A program made the position numbers and the translations under genes. Positions 1-9,070 of a stretch of DNA of 53,594 nucleotides are shown here, in pieces. The notes beneath the pieces were generated by a model that saw only the letters and a program-made list of their open reading frames with translations, had not been told where the DNA came from and did no database searches. This DNA is from Flavobacteriaceae bacterium (GTDB taxonomy: Bacteria; Bacteroidota; Bacteroidia; Flavobacteriales; Flavobacteriaceae). Every line of letters begins with the position of its first letter. Position 1 is the stretch's first letter. Where the stretch lies: positions 51,849-105,442 of the forward strand of contig PBYT01000019.1 in assembly GCA_002729755.1 (NCBI GenBank), read 5' to 3'.

Positions 1-725
1 CCACATAGACTGTATCGTTTAGAAGATGAATCAATTAGTATTGCATTATTATAGAACTTTTTTTCTTCAAGTATAGAAAAATGCTTATTATTTCCGTAAA
101 TGAATTCTCTGTATACTTCATCCACAACCATAAAAATATCATGCTTAATAGCTAAAGACCCTATTTCTAGAATTTCATCTTTACTATAGACATATCCTGT
201 TGGATTACAAGGATTACAAAGAAAGATTGCTTTTGTATTCTTATTTATTTTCTCTTCGAAAGAGCTAATACTCGGAAGTGAAAAGTTATCTTGAATTTTT
301 GAAGTTATAGGGATTACCTTAACGTTTGATGCCATTGCAAATCCATTATAATTGGCATAAAATGGTTCAGGTATAATAATTTCTTCACCTGGGTCGCAAA
401 TTGAACTAAATGTAAATGATAGAGCTTCACTAGCTCCTACTGTTACAATTATATCTTCAGGAGTTACATCTATATTATGTTTTGAATAATAATTAGATAG
501 TTTAGTTCTATACTCATATGAACCTTGTGAATACTCATATTTTAACAATTTTAAATCATTTTTCTTTATACCCTCAATAGATTCAATTGGTGATTCAATA
601 TCAGGTTGTCCAATATTTAAGTGAAGTACATCAATGCCTTTTTTCTTTGCTTGATCAGAATATGGTACAAGCTTTCTAATAGGAGACGATGGAATATTTC
701 TTCCTTTATTTGAAATTTTTGGCAT
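1..725 (-). CDS. Pyridoxal-phosphate aminotransferase, class I/II (partial, C-terminus outside window)
   Basis: Fold-type I PLP aminotransferase of the aspartate-aminotransferase-like group, transferring an amino group between an amino acid and a 2-oxo acid in the cytoplasm. Translating the minus strand from the ATG at 725 gives about 241 residues with no stop. Visible landmarks are LNIGQPDI near the start, VTVGASEAL (cofactor phosphate region), NPCNPTGYVYS, the VVDEVYREF strand whose Asp contacts the PLP ring nitrogen, and IDSSSKRYSLCG, whose Lys should form the Schiff base. The gene runs off the left edge, so roughly the last 40% of a normal 390-400 residue protein is missing here. It is divergent from valS with 73 bp between starts. 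The exact substrate cannot be told from this part. Confidence 0.85.
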   Translation of the reverse strand, partial: MPKISNKGRNIPSSPIRKLVPYSDQAKKKGIDVLHLNIGQPDIESPIESIEGIKKNDLKLLKYEYSQGSYEYRTKLSNYYSKHNIDVTPEDIIVTVGASEALSFTFSSICDPGEEIIIPEPFYANYNGFAMASNVKVIPITSKIQDNFSLPSISSFEEKINKNTKAIFLCNPCNPTGYVYSKDEILEIGSLAIKHDIFMVVDEVYREFIYGNNKHFSILEEKKFYNNAILIDSSSKRYSLC

Positions 726-738
726 TTATTTAACTTAA

Positions 739-771
739 TTTGTAAATATACTTCAAGGTATGTTATTTTTG
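739..771 (+). promoter_or_regulatory. Bacteroidota-type promoter for valS
   Basis: TTTG at 739-742 and TATTTTTG at 764-771, separated by 21 nt, match the Bacteroidota -33 TTTG / -7 TAnnTTTG pattern. The -7 element ends 27 nt before the valS ATG. This is the best two-part match in the window. Confidence 0.6.
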
Positions 772-798
772 TTTTACTTTATAAATATTTATTGATAG

Positions 799-3429
799 AT
801 GCAAATCTCATCGAAATTTGATCATACCAAAATTGAAAAGAAATGGTATTCTTTCTGGAATAAAAATAATTTTTTTAATTCAGAACCTGATGATAGAGAA
901 CCATTTACTATTGTAATTCCTCCACCTAATGTTACAGGTTTATTACATATGGGGCATATGCTTAATAATACTATTCAAGATATTTTAATTAGAAAAGCAA
1001 GGATGATGGGGAAAAATGCATGCTGGGTTCCTGGAACAGATCATGCTTCTATAGCAACTGAAGCTAAAGTGGTAGAAAATTTAAAATCACTTGGTTTAAA
1101 TAAATCAGAAATCTCAAGAGAAGAATTTGTAAAACATGCCTGGGAATGGACAGAAAAATATGGAGGAGGCATATTAGATCAGCTTAAAAGATTAGGTTGT
1201 TCATGTGATTGGAATAGAACTAAATTTACTTTAGATGATGATATGTATGAATCAGTTATACTTGCCTTTATAGATCTTCATCAAAAAGGTTATATCTACA
1301 GAGGATATAGAATGATAAACTGGGATCCTGAGGCTGAGACAACAGTATCTGATGAGGAGGTTAATTATGTTGAAGAAGAATCTAGTTTATACTATTTAAA
1401 TTATCCTATAGATGGTTCAAAAGAGAAACTAATTATTGCAACAACCAGACCTGAAACAATTTTTGGTGATACTGCAGTTTGTGTTAACCCAAAAGATAAA
1501 AGATATTCTAAGTTTGTAGGGAAAGAGGCAATAGTTCCTATATGTGATAGGAAGATTCCAATTATTTCAGATCCTTATGTAGATATAGAGTTTGGAACAG
1601 GATGCTTAAAAGTAACTCCTGCTCATGATTTGAACGACTATAATCTAAGAAATAAACATAAACTTGAGATAATAGATATTTTTGATTCAAAAGGAAGGTT
1701 TAATGAAAATGGTCTTCATTATAAAAATAAAGATAGGTTTGAAGTTAGAAAAGAAATAGTAAAAGAGCTTAAGGAAAAAAAGATTCTTAATAAGTCTGAA
1801 GTATATAAACATAATGTTGGCCGTTCAGATAGAACTAATGCTATCATTGAACCTAAGATTTCAAGACAATGGTTTTTAAAGATGGATCAAATTTCAAAAC
1901 CTGCGATAACAAATGTTTTGAAGAATGAGAATATAAAGTTTTTTCCCAAAAAATTCAAATCTACTTATAGGTATTGGCTAGAAAATATAAAAGATTGGAA
2001 TATATCTAGGCAACTATCTTGGGGTCATCAAATTCCAGCTTTTTATTACGGAGAAAATAAAGAGGAATATGTTGTAGCTCAAAATAAAAATGAAGCAAAA
2101 AAGATTATAGAGAAACAAAAAGGATTAAAGTTAAAAGATGATGAGTTAATTCAAGATGAGGATGTTCTTGATACTTGGTTTTCATCATGGCTTTGGCCAA
2201 TATCGGTTTTTGATGGCATAAGAAATCCCGAAAATCAAGAGATAAAATATTATTATCCTACTCAAGATTTAGTAACTGGTCCTGACATAATATTTTTCTG
2301 GGTAGCAAGAATGATTATTTCAGGTTATGAATTTAGAGATGAAAAACCGTTTTCAAATGTTTACTTTACTGGAATAGTTAGAGATAAACTGGGAAGAAAA
2401 ATGTCTAAGCAATTGGGAAATTCTCCAGATGCAATAGAGTTAATAGATAAATATGGTGCAGATTCAGTAAGAGTTGGTCTAATGTTAAGCTCAGCAGCAG
2501 GAAATGATCTACTTTTTGATGAATCTTTATGTCAACAAGGTAAAAACTTTACAAATAAATTGTGGAATGCACTAAGATTAGTTAATGGATGGGAAGTTGA
2601 TGATGGAAAAGAGATATCTGAAGTAAATAGTTTAGCTCTTGAATGGTATGAAAACAAGTTCAATCAAGTTTTAGATTTAATTAACAAAAATTATAAAAAT
2701 TATAGAATATCAGATGTTTTAATGAGTTCTTACAGACTTGTTTGGGATGATTACTGTTCTTGGTTATTAGAATCTGTAAAACCAGAATTTGGAGAAAAAA
2801 TTGATAATCAAACAAAATCAAAAATAAAATCTCTTTTTGAAGATAATCTGAAATTATTACATCCATTTATGCCTTTTTTAACTGAAGAGATTTGGTATCA
2901 GTTAGCTTCAAGAACTTCTTCAGAATCTATCACTATAAGTAAATGGCCAGATTCAAATAAATTCAAAAATGATATTATTATAAATTTTGAGATAGCGAAG
3001 GATATAATCTCTTATATTAGGAATTTTAGAAAAGAAAAAAATATACCATTTAAAAAAGAATTATCTCTCTATTTTGCTTCAAAAACATCTGATTTACATT
3101 ATATAAGTATAATAAAAAAATTAGTATTTCTTAATAAGATTGAATATTCAGAAAAAGACAAGTTTAAATCTGTAAATTCATTTATAATTGGATCTATTGA
3201 ATTTTTCATTCCATTAGAAGGTGATATTGATCTTAAATCAGAACTTGATAGGTTAAACAAGGAATTAGATTACAATTTAAAATTTCTTAAATCTGTTGAG
3301 AATAAATTAAAAAATAAGAGTTTTATTGATAATGCACCTAAGGATATAGTTGAAAAAGAAAAAAAGAAGGTAAGTGATGCTAAGAGCAAGATTGAGGTAA
3401 TAAAAAAAGCATTATCAGATTTAAGTTAA
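799..3429 (+). CDS. valS: Valyl-tRNA synthetase
   Basis: Class Ia aminoacyl-tRNA synthetase that charges tRNA-Val with valine and edits mischarged threonine; cytoplasmic and essential. The 876-residue length is normal for the family. The HIGH signature appears as HMGH at residues 50-53 after PPPNVTG. The KMSKS loop is KMSKQ at 534-538. The middle holds the CP1 editing domain (TTRPETIFGDTAV), and a Lys/Glu-rich coiled-coil arm closes the C-terminus (about 810-876). Gln in place of the last Ser of KMSKS is, as I recall, usual in ValRS from this phylum. The stop overlaps the convergent psd stop by 4 nt (shared TTAA). A tRNA-Val gene lies at 16093 but is not linked. Confidence 0.98.
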   Translation: MQISSKFDHTKIEKKWYSFWNKNNFFNSEPDDREPFTIVIPPPNVTGLLHMGHMLNNTIQDILIRKARMMGKNACWVPGTDHASIATEAKVVENLKSLGLNKSEISREEFVKHAWEWTEKYGGGILDQLKRLGCSCDWNRTKFTLDDDMYESVILAFIDLHQKGYIYRGYRMINWDPEAETTVSDEEVNYVEEESSLYYLNYPIDGSKEKLIIATTRPETIFGDTAVCVNPKDKRYSKFVGKEAIVPICDRKIPIISDPYVDIEFGTGCLKVTPAHDLNDYNLRNKHKLEIIDIFDSKGRFNENGLHYKNKDRFEVRKEIVKELKEKKILNKSEVYKHNVGRSDRTNAIIEPKISRQWFLKMDQISKPAITNVLKNENIKFFPKKFKSTYRYWLENIKDWNISRQLSWGHQIPAFYYGENKEEYVVAQNKNEAKKIIEKQKGLKLKDDELIQDEDVLDTWFSSWLWPISVFDGIRNPENQEIKYYYPTQDLVTGPDIIFFWVARMIISGYEFRDEKPFSNVYFTGIVRDKLGRKMSKQLGNSPDAIELIDKYGADSVRVGLMLSSAAGNDLLFDESLCQQGKNFTNKLWNALRLVNGWEVDDGKEISEVNSLALEWYENKFNQVLDLINKNYKNYRISDVLMSSYRLVWDDYCSWLLESVKPEFGEKIDNQTKSKIKSLFEDNLKLLHPFMPFLTEEIWYQLASRTSSESITISKWPDSNKFKNDIIINFEIAKDIISYIRNFRKEKNIPFKKELSLYFASKTSDLHYISIIKKLVFLNKIEYSEKDKFKSVNSFIIGSIEFFIPLEGDIDLKSELDRLNKELDYNLKFLKSVENKLKNKSFIDNAPKDIVEKEKKKVSDAKSKIEVIKKALSDLS

Positions 3430-4079
3430 TGTTTACTTGATAAAACGGTAATCCCGCCAATAACTCTTTGACCTTTCTTTACATTTATATTAGAATTAAG
3501 AGGTAAAAATATATCTACTCTTGATCCAAATTTTATAAATCCCGAATCTTTTCCTTGTATTACTTTAAGATCAATTTGAGCATAATTAACTATTCTTCTA
3601 GCAACGGCACCTGCTATTTGTCTATATAGAATATCTCCAAAATAATTATTTCTTATAACTACTGAAGTTCTCTCATTTTTTTCTGAAGATTTAGGATGCC
3701 AAGCTAAAAGATATTTTCCAGGATTATATTTATTATATATAACTTTTCCACTTATTGGAAATCTTGTGACATGAACATTAGTAATTGATAAAAAAACAGA
3801 GATCTGGATTCTTTCATCCTTAAAAAATTCATTCTCTCTAACTTGCTTTACATTAACTATTTTCCCATCAGCAGGGCTAAGTATTAACTTATCATCAATT
3901 ATATTTTTCCTTTTAGGGTTTCTAAAAAACCAAAGAATAAGAGAATAAAAAATCAAAAAGATAGATTGCGAAATTAGTTTTAATGTTTCAGAATCAATTA
4001 ATATATCAGATGATATAATAACTGAAATAGTAAAGAAAAATGAAGAAATTATTATTCTATGACCTTCCTTGTGAAACAT
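3426..4079 (-). CDS. psd: Phosphatidylserine decarboxylase (short, archaeal-type)
   Basis: Converts phosphatidylserine to phosphatidylethanolamine at the inner membrane using a pyruvoyl group made by self-cleavage. The 217 residues match the short family. Two hydrophobic segments lie at about 9-27 and 36-52. SPADG (69-72) carries the conserved Asp, NVHVTRFPISG carries the conserved His at 103, and the self-processing site is the Gly185-Ser186 bond in IKFGSRVD, where the classical motif is LGST. It is the last gene of a minus-strand run, 2 bp after cdsA. The pairing fits phospholipid synthesis, since CdsA makes the CDP-diacylglycerol used upstream of PS; pssA is not in the window. Confidence 0.93.
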   Translation of the reverse strand: MFHKEGHRIIISSFFFTISVIISSDILIDSETLKLISQSIFLIFYSLILWFFRNPKRKNIIDDKLILSPADGKIVNVKQVRENEFFKDERIQISVFLSITNVHVTRFPISGKVIYNKYNPGKYLLAWHPKSSEKNERTSVVIRNNYFGDILYRQIAGAVARRIVNYAQIDLKVIQGKDSGFIKFGSRVDIFLPLNSNINVKKGQRVIGGITVLSSKH

Positions 4080-4081
4080 GC

Positions 4082-4741
4082 TTAGATTATTTGAATTAAC
4101 ATTGCAAAGGGTGCAACTCCAATTGTGCTATCCAATCTATCATATAATCCTCCATGACCTGGAATAAGAATACCACTATCTTTAGATCCTGCAGCTCTTT
4201 TAACTTTTGATTGAGCTAGATCTCCTATCAATCCGAATATAGGAATAAATACTCCTAATAAAACTGTTTTCCATAAAGGATAGATTTCATGAATATAATT
4301 AAATGAAAAAACACTAAAAATAATACAGCATAAAAACCCTCCTGCAAAACCTTCCCAGGTTTTGTTTGGAGAATATTTTTGATGAATTTTATTTTTTCCA
4401 CAATTAACTCCAAAGAGATAAGCCATGGTATCAGTAATCCATATTAATATAAATATTAAAAGGACTGAATATGGGTTATAAATTTCATCAAAACCTAATC
4501 CGCCAAATGGAACAGAAATTAAAAATATTAGAGAAAGAATAACTGATAATTGAGGAATAGGATATTGAAAATACCCTTCTTTTGGTTTGATTTTGACCCA
4601 TAATTGATGAGACTCATATGCTGCGATTGAAAAAAAAACAAGGCATATTAGTATAAATGTAATTTCACTATATAAAATAGACCCAGCTATTAATGAGATA
4701 TATGTTATTCCTGCAAATAATCTTGTAAAAAAATTATTCAT
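4082..4741 (-). CDS. cdsA: Phosphatidate cytidylyltransferase (CDP-diglyceride synthase)
   Basis: Integral membrane enzyme making CDP-diacylglycerol from CTP and phosphatidic acid, the branch point for all phospholipids. It is mostly hydrophobic with about six membrane segments. The C-terminal family signature is intact, running from KDSGILIPGHGG to YDRLDS. At 219 residues it is shorter than the enterobacterial enzyme but within the Bacteroidota range. I chose the ATG at 4741 (MNNFFTRLF); the codon one triplet upstream is GTG. It overlaps the end of the LUD gene by 8 nt, so the two are probably translationally coupled. Confidence 0.93.
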   Translation of the reverse strand: MNNFFTRLFAGITYISLIAGSILYSEITFILICLVFFSIAAYESHQLWVKIKPKEGYFQYPIPQLSVILSLIFLISVPFGGLGFDEIYNPYSVLLIFILIWITDTMAYLFGVNCGKNKIHQKYSPNKTWEGFAGGFLCCIIFSVFSFNYIHEIYPLWKTVLLGVFIPIFGLIGDLAQSKVKRAAGSKDSGILIPGHGGLYDRLDSTIGVAPFAMLIQII

Positions 4742-5315
4742 CACTTACTATTAGATAGATATCTTTAGCACTATTCCCATAGGATAAAAAATCATTTTCA
4801 ATAAATTTATTCCTAACATTTATAGTAGTAATATTTGTAGGAAAATTTATTGAATACTTTGATTTAAGTCTTGTCATCCCATCACTAACATCACCTACAA
4901 ATTGATTAGATCTAGCAATTACAATTAATGTATCAGGAAGTGATTCAGGTTTATTATTCTTTATCTGATTACTAGAAATTAACATTCTGCCAGAATTGGA
5001 TAAAAGGAATTCACATTCTATAACAAGAGCTTTTAATTTATCATCTTCAGTTATATCATTTGTTTTTTTAATACTAAGGTTGTTTGATAGGCTAGAACTA
5101 AAACACTTGACATTTTCTTTTTCCCAATTATTTTCTTCTGAAATTTTGTTAAATGTATTTATAACACTATCCCCATCATCAATATAAATAAATCTTCCTC
5201 CAGCAGCAGTAAATTTTTTTGCGAATGTTAATTCTTTAGATGTCTTATCATCAGTAAGATTTTCATCTTTGATGTTTTTAGCTTTTTTCTTTTGAAATAA
5301 ATCCCAAAACCCCAA
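4734..5315 (-). CDS. LUD-domain protein (LutC/YkgG-like)
   Basis: A 193-residue protein resembling the LUD family (lactate utilisation LutB/LutC, DUF162), seen from the C-terminal half containing LPDTLIVIARSNQFVGDVSDG and the general alpha/beta layout. LutC proteins act with LutA/LutB in L-lactate oxidation, but no such genes are here. In flavobacteria this copy sits between ftsH and cdsA, so its role may differ. There is no ATG: the reading frame opens with TTG at 5315 (MGFWDLFQKKK), 2 bp after the ftsH stop, followed by a lysine-rich stretch. It lies in one operon with rsfS, ftsH, cdsA and psd. Family assignment is fairly sure; function is not. Confidence 0.8.
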   Translation of the reverse strand: MGFWDLFQKKKAKNIKDENLTDDKTSKELTFAKKFTAAGGRFIYIDDGDSVINTFNKISEENNWEKENVKCFSSSLSNNLSIKKTNDITEDDKLKALVIECEFLLSNSGRMLISSNQIKNNKPESLPDTLIVIARSNQFVGDVSDGMTRLKSKYSINFPTNITTINVRNKFIENDFLSYGNSAKDIYLIVSDE

Positions 5316-5317
5316 AA

Positions 5318-7267
5318 TTATTTTGATTTAGTTTTTTTTGTAGCACCAACTTGTTCCTTTTCTTTAAATGGCCTTTCTCCAAGTACCTTTATTAGATCTT
5401 CTTTAAATATAACCTCTTTATCAAGTAATCTTTTTGCCAATTCAATTAAATTCTTTTTGTTTTTTCTTAATATTTGACATGCCCTTTTATATTCTCTTTC
5501 GATAATATTAGATATCTGTTCATCAATTTTTTTTGCTGTCTCTTCAGAATACGGTTTTGTAAAATTATAGTCAGATTGACCGCTTGAATCATAGTAGGTA
5601 ATATTTCCTATTGTATCATTTAATCCATATACTGAAACTATAGCCCTAGCTTGTTTTGTAACCTTTTCAAGATCATTTAGGGCACCTGTAGAAATTTTAT
5701 TAAACATTATCTTTTCCGCAGCTCTACCACCAAGGCTAGCACACATTTCATCTAGCATTTGTTCTGTTCTAACTATAAGCCTTTCTTCAGGAAGATACCA
5801 TGCAGCACCTAATGATTGACCTCTAGGAACAATTGTAACTTTTACAAGTGGAGCAGCATGTTCAAGAAGCCAACTGACTATTGCATGACCTGATTCATGG
5901 AAAGCAATAGTCTTTTTCTCGTCTTTAGTTATTATTTTGTTTTTTTTCTCTAGTCCTCCAACAATTCTATCAACAGCATCAAGAAAATCTTGTTTACCAA
6001 CAGATTTTTTATTACTTCTAGCAGCAATTAAAGCAGATTCATTACAAACATTAGCAATATCAGCTCCTGAGAAACCTGGAGTTTGTCTTGAAAGAAATTC
6101 TATATCTAGAGTTTTGCTAACTTTCAAAGGCTTTAGATGAACTTCAAAAATCTCTTTTCTTTCATTTAAATCAGGAAGATCTACAAATATTTGTCTATCA
6201 AATCTACCTGCTCTCATGAGAGCTTTATCTAGAACATCAGCTCGATTTGTTGCAGCTATTACAATTACATTTGTATTTGTTCCAAACCCATCCATTTCAG
6301 TTAATAACTGATTTAATGTATTTTCTCTTTCATCATTAGAACCAGTAATATTATTCCTTCCTCTTGCCCTTCCAATTGCATCTATTTCATCAATAAAAAT
6401 TATTGCAGGAGATTTTTCTTTTGCCTGTTTAAATAAATCCCTAACTCTTGATGCACCAACTCCAACGAACATTTCTACAAAATCTGATCCAGAAAGTGAG
6501 AAAAATGGAACTTTTGCTTCCCCTGCAACTGCTTTAGCTAGAAGTGTCTTTCCAGTTCCAGGTGCTCCAATTAATAAAGCACCTTTAGGAATTTTACCAC
6601 CTAGAATAGTATATTTTTTTGGATTTTTAAGAAAATCAACTATCTCCTGGACTTCTTCTTTAGCTCCTTCAAGCCCAGCAACATCCTTAAATGTTACCTT
6701 AACGTCAGCTTTCTGATCAAAAAGTTTAGCTTTTGACTTACCAATATTAAAAATTTGTCCGCCACCACCAGCTCCACCTCCTGACATTCTCCTCATAAGG
6801 TATATCCAAATACCAATAATTATTATAATAGGAAGAAATCCAACTAATACATCCATCCATCTATTTTCTCGAGTTTGAAACTCATAACTAAATGATAAAT
6901 TTTCTTTAATTTTTATTTCATCTAGTTTCTTCTGAAATATTTCTGGAGGTCCAATTTCAAATTGGTAATGAGGACCTATTAAATTATCTTGACCTAAAAA
7001 ATTTTTTGTTTTAACCTTTCTATGGATTTCTTTACTAAGAGCATTTTCATTAATACTAACTAAGGCATAACGTTGATTAACTATAGTAATTTTGTTAACA
7101 TCACCATTAGATAAAAAGTCTTCAAAAGATGAAATATCAGATTGTTGAACATTCTGTAAACCTTTATCTCCTCCAACAAAGCTTAGGCTAATTATTAGAA
7201 ATATTATTGAAGCATAAATCCAATAAAAATTGTTTTTTGGTGTATTTGTTTTCTTTTTTCTAGCCAT
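5318..7267 (-). CDS. ftsH: ATP-dependent zinc metalloprotease FtsH
   Basis: Membrane-anchored AAA+ protease that extracts and degrades membrane and short-lived cytoplasmic proteins. Two transmembrane segments (about 14-32 and 139-158) flank a periplasmic domain. A Gly-rich linker leads into the AAA module with Walker A GAPGTGKT at 234-241, Walker B IIFIDEIDA near 289-297 and the second region of homology (AATNRADVLDKAL..GRFDR). The zinc site HESGH is at 457-461, with Ser where Ala is common. The length, 649 residues, is typical. It follows rsfS by 3 bp and is followed by the LUD gene after 2 bp, as in other flavobacteria. Confidence 0.98.
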   Translation of the reverse strand: MARKKKTNTPKNNFYWIYASIIFLIISLSFVGGDKGLQNVQQSDISSFEDFLSNGDVNKITIVNQRYALVSINENALSKEIHRKVKTKNFLGQDNLIGPHYQFEIGPPEIFQKKLDEIKIKENLSFSYEFQTRENRWMDVLVGFLPIIIIIGIWIYLMRRMSGGGAGGGGQIFNIGKSKAKLFDQKADVKVTFKDVAGLEGAKEEVQEIVDFLKNPKKYTILGGKIPKGALLIGAPGTGKTLLAKAVAGEAKVPFFSLSGSDFVEMFVGVGASRVRDLFKQAKEKSPAIIFIDEIDAIGRARGRNNITGSNDERENTLNQLLTEMDGFGTNTNVIVIAATNRADVLDKALMRAGRFDRQIFVDLPDLNERKEIFEVHLKPLKVSKTLDIEFLSRQTPGFSGADIANVCNESALIAARSNKKSVGKQDFLDAVDRIVGGLEKKNKIITKDEKKTIAFHESGHAIVSWLLEHAAPLVKVTIVPRGQSLGAAWYLPEERLIVRTEQMLDEMCASLGGRAAEKIMFNKISTGALNDLEKVTKQARAIVSVYGLNDTIGNITYYDSSGQSDYNFTKPYSEETAKKIDEQISNIIEREYKRACQILRKNKKNLIELAKRLLDKEVIFKEDLIKVLGERPFKEKEQVGATKKTKSK

Positions 7268-7270
7268 TAC

Positions 7271-7642
7271 CTATGCTTTAATTTTAATTTCTGAAATCTT
7301 TGCGTCTCCCCACAGGTTTTCAATATCGTAAAATTCTCTGACATTTTTCAGAAAAATGTGTACAACAACGTCAACATAATCCATTAATACCCATTCTTGA
7401 TTTTCTATACCTTCCATGCTATATGGTTTCTCTTTAAGTGTTTTACTAACATTCTTTTTTATAGAATTTGTTATAGCTGCTACATGTGTATTAGATGTTC
7501 CTGTACAAATAACAAAAAATCCACATACAGTATTATTAATTTTTCTTAGGTCAAGGAGGTTTACATCTATCCCTTTAACTTCATCAATACTAGAGACAAT
7601 TTTTTGTACTAGTTTTGTCTGTGGTAATTTAGTTTCAACCAT
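7271..7642 (-). CDS. rsfS: Ribosome silencing factor RsfS
   Basis: Binds ribosomal protein uL14 on the large subunit and blocks subunit joining when nutrients are low. It is a 123-residue Iojap/RsfS-family protein with the conserved stretches INNTVCGFFVICTGTSNTHV and WVLMDYVDVVVHIFL, and ends with the family tail YDIENLWGDAKI. It is the first gene of the operon rsfS-ftsH-LUD-cdsA-psd and divergent from birA (39 bp between starts). The ATG at 7642 has a TAnnTTTG element 17 nt upstream. Confidence 0.95.
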   Translation of the reverse strand: MVETKLPQTKLVQKIVSSIDEVKGIDVNLLDLRKINNTVCGFFVICTGTSNTHVAAITNSIKKNVSKTLKEKPYSMEGIENQEWVLMDYVDVVVHIFLKNVREFYDIENLWGDAKISEIKIKA

Positions 7643-7659
7643 TTATCAAATTCTTTTAT

Positions 7660-7667
7660 CAAATTTA
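7660..7667 (-). promoter_or_regulatory. -7 promoter element of the rsfS-ftsH operon
   Basis: On the minus strand this reads TAAATTTG, a full match to TAnnTTTG, with 17 nt to the rsfS ATG. On the plus strand the adjacent 7669-7676 reads TATTTTTA, a seven-of-eight match that would serve birA only 5 nt before its ATG. The two elements are therefore back to back. Confidence 0.5.
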
Positions 7668-7681
7668 TTATTTTTAAAATT

Positions 7682-8416
7682 ATGAGACACTATAAACTTA
7701 TCAAACTTAATGCCACTAAGTCAACTAATGATAAAGTTAAAATGCTTATTAAATCAAAAAAAATAAGTCCTGGAGATATTGTTTGGGCTGATTATCAATA
7801 TAAAGGTAGAGGACAATATAAAAATACATGGAATTCAAGTAAAGGTAAAAACCTGTTAATTAGTGTATATAGGGAGTTTAAAGGATTAAGTTTTAAACAA
7901 AGAAACTATATTAATTTTGTTATTTCACTTTCAGTTATTAAGACAATAGAACAATATATTTCTAACGATAACTTTATTAAGTGGCCTAACGACATTTTGT
8001 CAGGACAAAAAAAGATATCTGGTATATTAATTGAGAATAATATTAAAGGGAAAGAATTAAGAAATAGTATTATAGGTATAGGTATTAATGTTAACCAAAC
8101 AAGGTTTAGAAATATTCCTAACGCAACATCAATAAAATTAATTTCAAATAATGAAATTGAAATAGAACAAGTACTTAAAAAATTAATAAAGAATATAGAT
8201 GAGCATATTAATATATTAATAGTTAAGGATTTTGATCAAATTATGAATCTCTATAATTCTAAATTATATGGAAGAGATTTTTGTAGATTTTTAATAAATA
8301 ATGAAATTTTTCAAGGTAAAGTAATAAATGTTAACCCTTCAGGTTCTATAATTGTTGAAATAAATGGTCGGGGAATAAAGGAATATGAGAGTAATAAAAT
8401 TAAAATATTATTATAA
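7682..8416 (+). CDS. birA: Biotin--[acetyl-CoA-carboxylase] ligase
   Basis: Activates biotin with ATP and attaches it to the carrier lysine of acetyl-CoA carboxylase and other biotin enzymes. At 244 residues it lacks the N-terminal DNA-binding domain of enterobacterial BirA, so it should be a ligase only and not the bio-operon repressor. Landmarks are ATKSTND near the N-terminus, GRGQYKNTW (biotinyl-AMP loop) and KWPNDI, with IGIGINVNQ in the core. The start at 7682 follows rsfS divergently. It ends 1 bp before the convergent pyrE stop. Confidence 0.95.
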   Translation: MRHYKLIKLNATKSTNDKVKMLIKSKKISPGDIVWADYQYKGRGQYKNTWNSSKGKNLLISVYREFKGLSFKQRNYINFVISLSVIKTIEQYISNDNFIKWPNDILSGQKKISGILIENNIKGKELRNSIIGIGINVNQTRFRNIPNATSIKLISNNEIEIEQVLKKLIKNIDEHINILIVKDFDQIMNLYNSKLYGRDFCRFLINNEIFQGKVINVNPSGSIIVEINGRGIKEYESNKIKILL

Positions 8417-8417
8417 A

Positions 8418-9056
8418 TTACATCCAATTCTCAGGGTCTTCTCTCCATCTTTCTAATTTCTTTATCTCATCATCACTAATAATTTTTTCTTCTTTTACAA
8501 TTTCAATTAGAATATTATAATCTGCTAGAGAAATTAAATCAATTTTTTCAGATTCAAATCTGTTTATTGCAAAGTCAAAACTATAAGAAAAAATGGATAG
8601 CATTCCCCTTACATTAGAGTCAGCATTTTTTATTGCATTAACAGCATTAAGACTACTCATTCCAGTGCTTATCAAATCTTCAATTACAACAACATCAGAT
8701 CCAGAAGGAAGAGATCCTTCAATCTGATTTTTTAAACCATGACCTTTAGGATTAGGTCTTACATATATATAAGGTTTTTCTAATCTTTCAGCAATTAAAG
8801 CCCCAATTGCAATTGCACCTGTTGCAACTCCAGCTAATACATAACTATCTGAAAAAGATTTTGTAATTATAGTAGACATTTGATTGGCAATATAGCTTCT
8901 AACTTGAGTATTAGAAAGAATTAATCTATTGTCACAGTATATTGGAGATTTTATACCACTGGCCCATGTGAAGGGATTTTTTGTATTCAATTTTATTGCA
9001 TTAATTTGTAGAAGATAATTAATAGTTTTTTTTGCTATAATTTTGTCAAACACCAT
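8418..9056 (-). CDS. pyrE: Orotate phosphoribosyltransferase
   Basis: Joins orotate and PRPP to give OMP in pyrimidine synthesis. The PRPP-binding motif VVVIEDLISTGMSS is intact, and the N-terminal region NPFTWASGIKSPIYCDNR is characteristic. A longer frame runs up to 9089, but I start at the ATG at 9056 (MVFDKIIAKK, 212 residues). That avoids overlap with the divergent NUDIX gene, fits family length, and places TACATTTG exactly 6 nt upstream. The start lies only 9 bp from the NUDIX start codon on the other strand. Single gene; its product works with dihydroorotate-pathway enzymes not in this window. Confidence 0.96.
   Translation of the reverse strand: MVFDKIIAKKTINYLLQINAIKLNTKNPFTWASGIKSPIYCDNRLILSNTQVRSYIANQMSTIITKSFSDSYVLAGVATGAIAIGALIAERLEKPYIYVRPNPKGHGLKNQIEGSLPSGSDVVVIEDLISTGMSSLNAVNAIKNADSNVRGMLSIFSYSFDFAINRFESEKIDLISLADYNILIEIVKEEKIISDDEIKKLERWREDPENWM
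9038..9045 (+). promoter_or_regulatory. -7 element proposed for the NUDIX gene, inside the pyrE 5' coding region
   Basis: TAATTTTG (preceded by TA, also giving TATAAT) lies 20 nt before the NUDIX ATG at 9066. Because pyrE starts at 9056 on the other strand, this element sits inside pyrE coding sequence. No clear -33 TTTG was seen. Confidence 0.4.
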
Positions 9057-9062
9057 ACTCAA

Positions 9063-9070
9063 CAAATGTA
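9063..9070 (-). promoter_or_regulatory. -7 element of pyrE, overlapping the NUDIX start codon
   Basis: The minus strand reads TACATTTG followed by six bases (TTGAGT) and then the pyrE ATG. A TTTG lies 16 nt upstream (9087-9090). The element covers the NUDIX ATG on the plus strand. The spacing implies a leaderless or nearly leaderless pyrE mRNA. Confidence 0.5.

Noticed and set aside
4996..5187. Plus-strand 63-codon frame inside the LUD gene
   Set aside because: It lies wholly antisense to a well-supported gene, has no recognisable domain, and the AT-rich code produces many such frames.
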